Source of the DNA: Baylisascaris procyonis
Taxonomy: Eukaryota > Nematoda > Chromadorea > Rhabditida > Ascarididae
Length of the DNA stretch: 64,000 bases
Direction: 5' to 3'
Assembly: GCA_037389465.1 (NCBI GenBank)
Contig: JAZARR010000153.1
Span: 5,616,501-5,680,500 of the forward strand
Notes under the pieces: generated by a model
What the model saw: only the letters and a program-made list of their open reading frames with translations
Told to the model about the DNA's origin: nothing
Databases searched by the model: none
Translations under genes and position numbers: made by a program
Shown here: piece after piece, positions 52,601-61,600 of the stretch
Numbering within the stretch: position 1 is the first letter of the stretch
Layout of the letters: each line of letters opens with the position of its first letter

Positions 52601-55600
52601 GGTCATCTAATAATAAATCTGTCGTTGTGGTTGAATGAGGCGTGACCATTACGAGATTTGCAATTAATAATGCAAGAATTAAAAGTGTAGAAAGTTGCGA
52701 AATATGTGGAATATTGGTTTTCCTTGCTGAAGATGCAAATTGCAAATAGACGGATGAGAGTGCGATTGCTGTTTTTTATTCGGTTTCATTGTTCCTTTAT
52801 GCTGTCAAGTGTATGATCTTATAGGCGTTTATTACGAAGAATACTGTCGATATATATTTCATAGGTTTATTTTTACATGTATATGATGAATAAGGCAAAA
52901 GATATAAACGAAAGTCGCAATAATGGGATATTTCAGAGCACGGCAGAAGATGAAGAGAGCACTGTGAATGAGAGCAAATCTACTTCCGATGATGCAGAGA
53001 AAGCAATAGGTAGTTTTTGTTTGTTTTTACTTTTGCATCTTTGATTGCTTCTCAAACACCCATCTTGCACACCTTTAGATTTTTTGTATACCTTCAGTTA
53101 CTTCATTGTTTTGGCATCATCGTCTACTATTCACTCGATGATAAAATCAAACGATCTCGGTGATCTTTATTTATTTATGTGAAGGGCTCATTGCTTGATA
53201 AGAAATATTGGGAAATGCTAAAATCATGCATTCTTATAGCATCATGCATCATCATATATTGTATCTGAAACATGCAACTTCTTTGGTCTGCTTATAGCAT
53301 CAAAAACATCACATATCCTTCCCAGAGACGGGAAAAATGTATCCTTTCTGGCGTGCTTTCCCATTCTTTATCGTTCCTACGGCACTTGTATAACATGGCA
53401 GGAAAACTTATAGCGTATATCAAAGCATATACAATACACACCATATATAGGTGAGTTTATTGTTGCGATGTTATCAGTTATTAGTTACTGTATCTAATGA
53501 GGTAGCCAACTTATCTGAGAAAGGCGATAGCCGATTGGTTAAGTTCGCGATAGTTTAGTGGTCGAAGTTATCCGGAAAAAGAGAGATTGGGTTCATTTCA
53601 GTCTGTGCGGAGTGTTCGTTGGTCATCAGAACATATGTGCTTTTTTTGTTATTACTATTTTTCTTATGAAGTTTACTGAATGCAGCGTTCAATGAATCAA
53701 TACCAATTTTAGAGTGGTCTGCAGGCGATTCATCAGATACGAATGGGAATTCCACTGCGAGAGATGAGAACATTGTGAGTTTGTTGAATATTTCGTTCAA
53801 GGAATGCGTCACGCTATGAATAACTTAATGAATTGCTCGTTCTTTCATAGATCCTTTTCGTTCTCTTTTTTCTTTCTGTTCTTTTCTAGTTTTATCTAGT
53901 TTACTCATTACATAGTATGAAGGTGATTCGATGAGACAACGCATTGCACATGAGCAAATATGCAAGTAGTTGAAGCTCGATACTCTCGTACTCTATTATG
54001 GCAATAGCTGATAGGTGTGGTTCACCTTTCGTAACCGTCTTGTGAAGTAAATTTTAGAATTCTGAATGCGAAGACTTCGTACGAAAAAAAAAAAATTTTG
54101 ATTTATGAGTGTGCTGTCAGTGATATTTTCTAATTTGACGAAGAAAAATGATGAATATTGGTTTGCAGGTAACACGGGCAAGGTTATCGAAATTGAGTGA
54201 ATCAGAATCAGCATTGCCTCAAATAGCAGAAGAGGAGCAGAAAGCACTTGATCGAGAAGCTGCTAATCAGCTCACTTCCTCTGCAACAACTCCTGAAGCG
54301 GCAACTGTCAATGATGGTACAATTTTCTTTTTATTAAAACATAGATGGTGTTTCTTGTTCGACTTTGATTTGCTGGATAAAATCTAATTTCTTTAACATA
54401 CGATCCGAATTTTTGAGGTTTGAATGCTCACATTTAGTAATACAGTGGAAACTTCGATTAGTGGTCATTGAGCTTGACTTGGTGTACCACTTTGAGTAAA
54501 GGTGCATTTAGGCAATAATTCTTTAGCACGCATTTTAACGAGTTGAGAAATAGAATTGCATTAATTTTCAGTTGCATCAGAGAGTGGAATTATTGGAGAG
54601 GATAAACCGTCTCTGCAAACGGCTGAGTAAGTCCTATTCATTTAGATCTCTCCCTTTTATTTTGAAAACAAAGAATTTTGGCAAGCATTTTACTATATGA
54701 AGGAAGTCGGATTCAGTAATAATTGTATTTTATAATCCTGGATCTTTTTTTTTTTTTCAAATCTAGATCTCAAGTTCTGCACACTGTTTGCTTGCTGTAT
54801 TCGGCATTTTGATGCTGAACGGGTGTAAGTAAGATCAATCCCCTTGAAGCAAACAGAACGGAAATGAGTGATAGAGAACATTATGCGAAATTACGCGTGA
54901 TGTATTTTTTTGCAAATCCGCCAATCAGATCGGCCTGTTGCATATTTGTTCACGACCACTCTCTTACCATCTTATAGTATGCTTCCAAGAAAAAATCAAA
55001 TGCAATTCCAAGAGGAAATTTTTTTTGCCCAGTTCCGGTCGATTGCTGGGCAGAGATCCTGTTTGTTAAATTCTATTGCCTTTCAGTTTCAACAATTTCC
55101 CCCATAAGCCATTGATTATCCCTGTTCTTCCTCCCCTCCGTCCTCTATTACCCCTCGTTTTCGCGGAGAATGCAAGAAACATGTTAGATGCAGATAAAAA
55201 GAACTGTTAAAACGCTCCTCGTCTTCCTTAATATTTATAAGTGAAACTTATGAGAGTGAATGCAGGTGCGAAAAGTATTTATGAGTGCAAGAAAACACTG
55301 TGCAAGGGAGGAAGCGCAAGTCTACTTACGAGGAAGTACTTAACTGTAGCTGTACTGTCTATGGATGGAGTGATTTGTATGCTCACAATCCTTCGATAAG
55401 TTTTTGTAAATGTTCCCTCGCAGGATGTGCGATTCGTCTGATTGGAGTCGGAGTGGAAGTGGAGGGAGTGAGGAGGGAGCTTGGAGTCAGTACATCGTAT
55501 TTCCATTATTCTTGTCTAATTCGAGTGTTCCGTTGCTTATTTGTGGTCATTAAATGCGCTTTGCTTTAACTACTAATACTAACACAAATACAATGCTTAT

Positions 55601-58600
55601 GGCTTTGCCTTAACGCACTTTCCATATGCTAACTGTGTGTCCACTTACCTCGTTTGTAACCGTGCAATGCTGGCGATGGGTGGCCGAATGATATGTGATC
55701 GAAGAAGTGATAAAATGATATACTGTTACTGCATGTTGCAGTATTAAATATGATGATCATGTTCCTCGCAAATTTTATTTATTTATTTATTTATTTCTAA
55801 TTGATTGGTAAAAGTGATGTTGACCATTACTAATGCTCTTTTAAAAATGCATGAAAATATGCTACAAGTAGGATTGTTTATCGAAAAGTTAGAAATTCTT
55901 AGTGAAATCTTATTCTAATATGATTTTCGTAGTTGTAACTCGAATTACTAGCATTGAAAAATTTTATTTCACAATTGCTTTGGTGACATTTCTTTCCGCC
56001 ATTTTGAATTCGAAATAACCGGCAGAAATTAGCGTTTTTTGAACGGTTACAAACCATTGGAATTGTATCGATAACTGATGTTTTAGAATCCATTTAGAAT
56101 GCTCTCGCTCTCATTTTATGCTTGCAGCCAACCCTAATGTCGGTGAATTTTCTAACAGCCTTTGACTTACTTGAGTTTACCTGGTTTTTATCGATCTGTT
56201 GGCACATAGTTCACCAATTGCCGATGTTTCGAGCTTATGAATATTTTCACTCCGCATAGAATGCCTATTTCCCCGTCAGAGTAATACGGCTAGTATTATT
56301 GCAAGACAGGCATTTAATGTAAACAGCTTATGATGGCAGGTTGTAGTGAAGTGATGTGGTTTCTAAAATCCCAACAAAATGGCAGTATTGATGGTTAGCA
56401 ACTTTTTGAGAGTTCGTTGATTAATTTATAGTTTTTGATGGAGATGATGTAAGTGATGAGGCTATTTAAAGAATGCCTCTTTTATTCATAAAAATCGGGA
56501 AAGGAGATGAAATTGTTTGTTTTTTTTTTAATTTATGGCGAGCCGTTTTATATTGCTGTTTTCGTAGAAAATTTAGATTGCCAAATTGAGAAAATTTCTG
56601 TGATGGTGACATTGAAATATTTTTAACGTTTTCTACATTCTTGGAATGGGTTGACGGATTAAAAGGTGAAAGCATTAAGGGGAGAGGGATGGGAGAGCAA
56701 TTATTTGTGGAATAATCTGAGGTAGGAGGTTTTGAGAGGAAATTTTAGAGGCGAACAAGAGGCGGTGCGAAGGTATGTGAATTCGAGTTTGCGAGCGTCT
56801 TCAATGAGTGGTGCATCCATTCACAGCTTGTCACGCATCTCACCCGCTTCATCCTCTAGTTCACTCTCAAGGCTTGGCAGGACACTCAGGTGCGCTTTTT
56901 TGATTGTCCTTTGTCGTTTTTTTTGTGACTCTTTCAATGTTTCCTGCACTGCCGTACTTTGCATGAAGACCTATCAACCCATCCTCGCTTTCTCTCCTCT
57001 CCCATTATGGGCATACTTGGATGTGACGTCATGTAAATTCAAAATTTTGATGCAAATCGACCGTATTTTTTCCACTATCCCCCTTTATATCCTTTATTAT
57101 TTTTCTCACTATCTACACAGGTTCCTTCCTTCGCTATGCAAATTACTGTTATCCTCGTTTCAGTTGGAGGTTGCGGGGGGATCGGAGAAGAGGGTTTAGG
57201 TTGGCTCCAGTCATCAGTCAGTACCATCAAACACCAATCACCAATGAATAAACTCCTTATATTAAGACAGCTGTTGGGCTTGGGAATGCTTGATGACATC
57301 ATTCGAGAAAGGAGCATATGATTTTAAAGATCATCTCTTTTCTAACATTTATTTGCTTAACTCTCAGAAATATCGCTGCACCTGTTCTCTCCGATTGTGT
57401 TAACGTTTCGCATTTGTTCATTTCTTTGCATGTCTCCGCGTTGCTAATGCTTTCTGCACTTTTTTATGCCTACCGCAAATATGATACAATGAGCGTTGTT
57501 TTTTTTTTAATGTGCAAATAAATTTTTATAATAATGCATCAATGTTCTCGAATGTTTCCTTTGCATGCATCAATTTAAGCTTGCAATGCTGAGATTTTCC
57601 CATTTTAATTTACATTAATTAAGTAAACCTTATTCATCGATGAATAATAACAGTCGCATTATTAATCCCTCCTTGCATTATTACACGTATAGAAGTTGAA
57701 GGCTTATACATGAAGCAATTTGAAAAAACGAATACATTGATTCAAAAGTTATCAATTTTCCATTTTTTATGATTCTAGAATTTTATTGGGCTAACTCTAG
57801 TTTTCTAAAGTTCAACTTATGTATGATGGTGGCATTTTGTCCCCGTTTGTGTATGTGTATGCATTTATATATTCCCATTGCTTCGGTGTTTTAATTATAT
57901 ATTTATGTATCTGTGTGTTCTGCTGCTAATAGAGACATGATGGACGCATAATACACTGCAGTTGCAAATATGCTAATTATGCTATTTGTTTTGTCCAGAA
58001 TTTATCGCCTGAGGGCATAGATGGGAAAAGGTGCTGAGAATCGTTCATATCAGCTTTTCATTGATGGCCTAAATATGTAGTGATGCTGAGAGGTGATAGA
58101 AGTTATTGAATTGTTATTCTTTTTTCTGATCCGTCTCGTTTTGATAGATTCTTGTAAAAATGTCTGTTTGTTTGCTTGCCTCTCTTATAAGCGGCGCGTT
58201 GATCAACTTCAACCTATAAGCTTCATATGAAATTGCCGCCTAATGTATCAGCACTTAAATGAATTATGGCTGATGAACATTGAAAAGACCGATCGATAAT
58301 TCAAAGAGTTGGTTTTTAACAAGTTCAACATGGTTTTTTATAAGTTCGGCTTCATGCTTGCTAATAACTTTAAATTTTCTTTTCTATGTTTTTTTCGGGC
58401 ATATAAGCGATAAGCTTTTCGAAAATGTGATAGAATTTATTCTATATGAAGTGCTAGGCATTGATATAATATGCCATTACGAATGGTACAGTTATAGTTA
58501 CGAAAAGTTTTCTGTTTTAAAAATTAGATTGAAGCTACTTCCATCACTGCAGGGAGACATATTTTTGGGTAATAAAAGTGTCTAATTAAGTGGATAATGA

Positions 58601-61600
58601 AATATGCATTTGTTATATTATAGTGCACGAGCGCATAGCATTAAAGGTTCAGTGACGTCATCAGCAGGAAAGGTCACTCAAACGGCAGTGAGTGGTACGA
58701 AAAGTGTTGCTCATGGAGTTGTTACACACACCAAATCTGCTGCAGGTGAGAGATTTTATTATTTATTTCTATCGACTTTGGGCATATTAAAATCATCATT
58801 GATAGAAAATGAAAGAATGCAATTTTTTGAAGATATTCTCACGTGCATCATTGAGTTCTTCTTCGATTTCCATATTTTTATCCTTTGTAGTGGATATTTC
58901 TTTTTTCTTTTCAAGGGAGAATTCCTTTTAGAATTTAATTTTGGTATGAAAAAAAAAACATTTTATTGGAAGAGGACTTCTCTATGATTAGAATATCATT
59001 TTATGAGTGATGGAATTGGGTTTTTCTATTTATAGAAACTAATTATCATATCATATTTTATCCAGTTATAAAGCTCACCAGTTGGCAATAATATTATTAT
59101 TTTTTTAGTTCCATCAATCAGATTAGCTGCTTATATAAACACACCAAAGCAAATAGTACAACATATAATAGTAACATGTTTCTATCGTTCTACCTTGCAA
59201 ATTATTACATGTGATTACCTTTTTTTTTCAATCATATATGATTGTAAATTATGCAGCGCTTTCGAATTTCTATCACATTTGAGAGTTCAACAAAATAAAG
59301 TTTATGAGGTTGATTTTGAAGCGTTATATATATAAAATTTCATCTATTCATCTTCACTGATTCACAAATTGAAATTATTGTGTGAAAAGAGGCACAATAA
59401 CAAATGCGCTTGAACGTGTGGAAATGACGTCATCGGGATTTGCTTTTTTTTCAACTGCAGACATGAATGACGTCATCAGAATTCCTTTCAACTGCACACA
59501 AATACAGTTGATAATGATGATAGTGATAAAAGAGCAAATCAGTGGTTTCACATTATCTGAGTGAAATCATTTCTATGAAAAATCAATGATTTCGCATCTA
59601 TTTTGAAGAGAATCAGAAGAGTGGTCCGTCGAATGGAATGGGTATGATTTTTTAAAATGAGATTAGCTGAATGTGAATGATGCTAGAAATGCAGATGATT
59701 GCTTGATACCTCTGAAAATACTTTTGGTTCATCGATGAAAATAACAGCCTGATGTGTGAGCGAACATTGATATTTCCTCATCTATCTTCTTCTATCCCAC
59801 TTTTCTTCTCTCTCTTCCTTTCTCTCCCTTTTCCTCTATTATTAGTTATGTTGGTAGCATTTGCCTAGTTTGTGGGTTTCGTCTGCTGTTTTTAATTAAA
59901 GAATACAAGAGTGTGAGGTTTGCAGGTACACTTCAAACGGGTATACAAACGAGTGCTAAAATGGCAGCCACACACGCAAAGGTGGCTGTGGATGCAATGG
60001 CTTCTGTGCCGCAAGGAATTGTCACCATGGGTAGCGGTATATTGGAGGGACTTCAGCAACCAACCACAGACACTTCCACAACAAAGGTTAGTCAGTTGTC
60101 GATTACGACGCTTGAGCTATAATAGTTCAATATGCTCATTCAACTTTATTTGCATTTACTGTTGGGGAGCAATTGTCGCATAGATGTCGAATGCGTTGTT
60201 TATCTAAAATTCTGGTCACTTCATGATCACTCAAAATTGATGCCTCTCCCGGTATTATCCCAAGAATCTCGTCAGGAGAAGAAAAAATTGTTTGGCATTG
60301 CTGTGAAGGTGTTTTTCTAATGACACATATTGGACTATTACTCTTCATAATCATGATAGCTATCGAGTCAGATTATGTCTGATTGTGCTTATGATCACAA
60401 ATGAAAAATTACATGACCAAATTTTGAAAACTCTTCATAACAAATTTTAGAGGGGTGCTATGTATTTCCTCGATTCTCTTGGGAGCTTAATTGTGACTTC
60501 TTGAGGATAGAGTTGCTAAAAGAAGTGCGCGAAGAATGTAAATTGGCTTATTGGGTAAGATGTTTGCTTGGAACATAAAAGATTGCAGTTCGTGTCGAGC
60601 CGCTTCAAAACTTCTCTTCATTTGTAACTGTTGATTTGATGGCACTCAGTTGAAATGAAAGTCAGCTTGTGCAGTGACGTCAGAAACAAGTGTATATGGA
60701 ACACGCACCTGTATTGAGAATGAATTCTGTATTTATTGATCAGCTCACATTTTGTGAAGAAAATTTAATGAACTATTCACTCAGAAGAAATCTTTTTATA
60801 TGTTCACTTATTTGCCTGAGAAATAATTTTGGCGCATTTGTCTCGTTTGCAGCCTTGTAAAAACACTACAAGTTTAGACGTCCAACAGAAAAAAAAAAAA
60901 GAAAAATGTTTAGCCTTCATTTATTGTCAAATAACGCAAAGGAAGTGAAAAAAATCTCACTTTCTGAAAGAAAGAGATCGAAAAAACACCTAATTATCCC
61001 GCAGCATCAAACACGGGCACTATGAAAAGGAGGATTGAAATAGGCCATAATAAATGGTTTATAAGTTTCCACAATATGGAAAAATTGAATGAATTTTCGG
61101 TAATAAATTAAGTTTAATGGTAATTGCAAAGTTCATTGTTGTCTTATAAGACGTAAGATGATTGGTGTGGAGAAGTAAATGTGATGAAAAAAGCCTTTTT
61201 AACGGAGTATCAAAGTTGTGGTATAAGATTGGAGGTAGTTTACTGCTGTTTGCTTTACTTTAGCATTGTACTTAGAAGTTTGAATATGTAGTAATATGCA
61301 GGTGATTCGTTGTATATTGTCAAAACAAACGAGTTCGTATTTATTATTATCATTCAAAAGAGAGCCCTATCATGATCGTTTAATGATGGACTATATTGAA
61401 TGCATGAGGGAATAGTTTGTAGTTTATAGGAGATTCGAACGGGTGCTTCGTTGAGGCGAGAACAAAGTTTGGCAACATTGGAAGTGCTGAAACAGAAAAC
61501 ACAACTCGCTCGCGAACAGGCTTGCAGGGAAAAAGACACTACTCTGTAAGTTTGGGATTTTATTTCTGAATGTGAGCATACTTCCTTGTGCATATAAATC

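Noticed and set aside
56128..56142. Possible 15-nt microexon after a good TTGCAG acceptor
   Set aside because: In the phase required by the flanking lmd-3 exons it contains a stop codon.
56717..56740. let-7-like TGAGGTAGGAGGTTTTGAG just before an lmd-3 exon
   Set aside because: The seed matches let-7, but the mature sequence diverges and no complementary arm forms a hairpin; it lies in the acceptor region of the exon at 56749.
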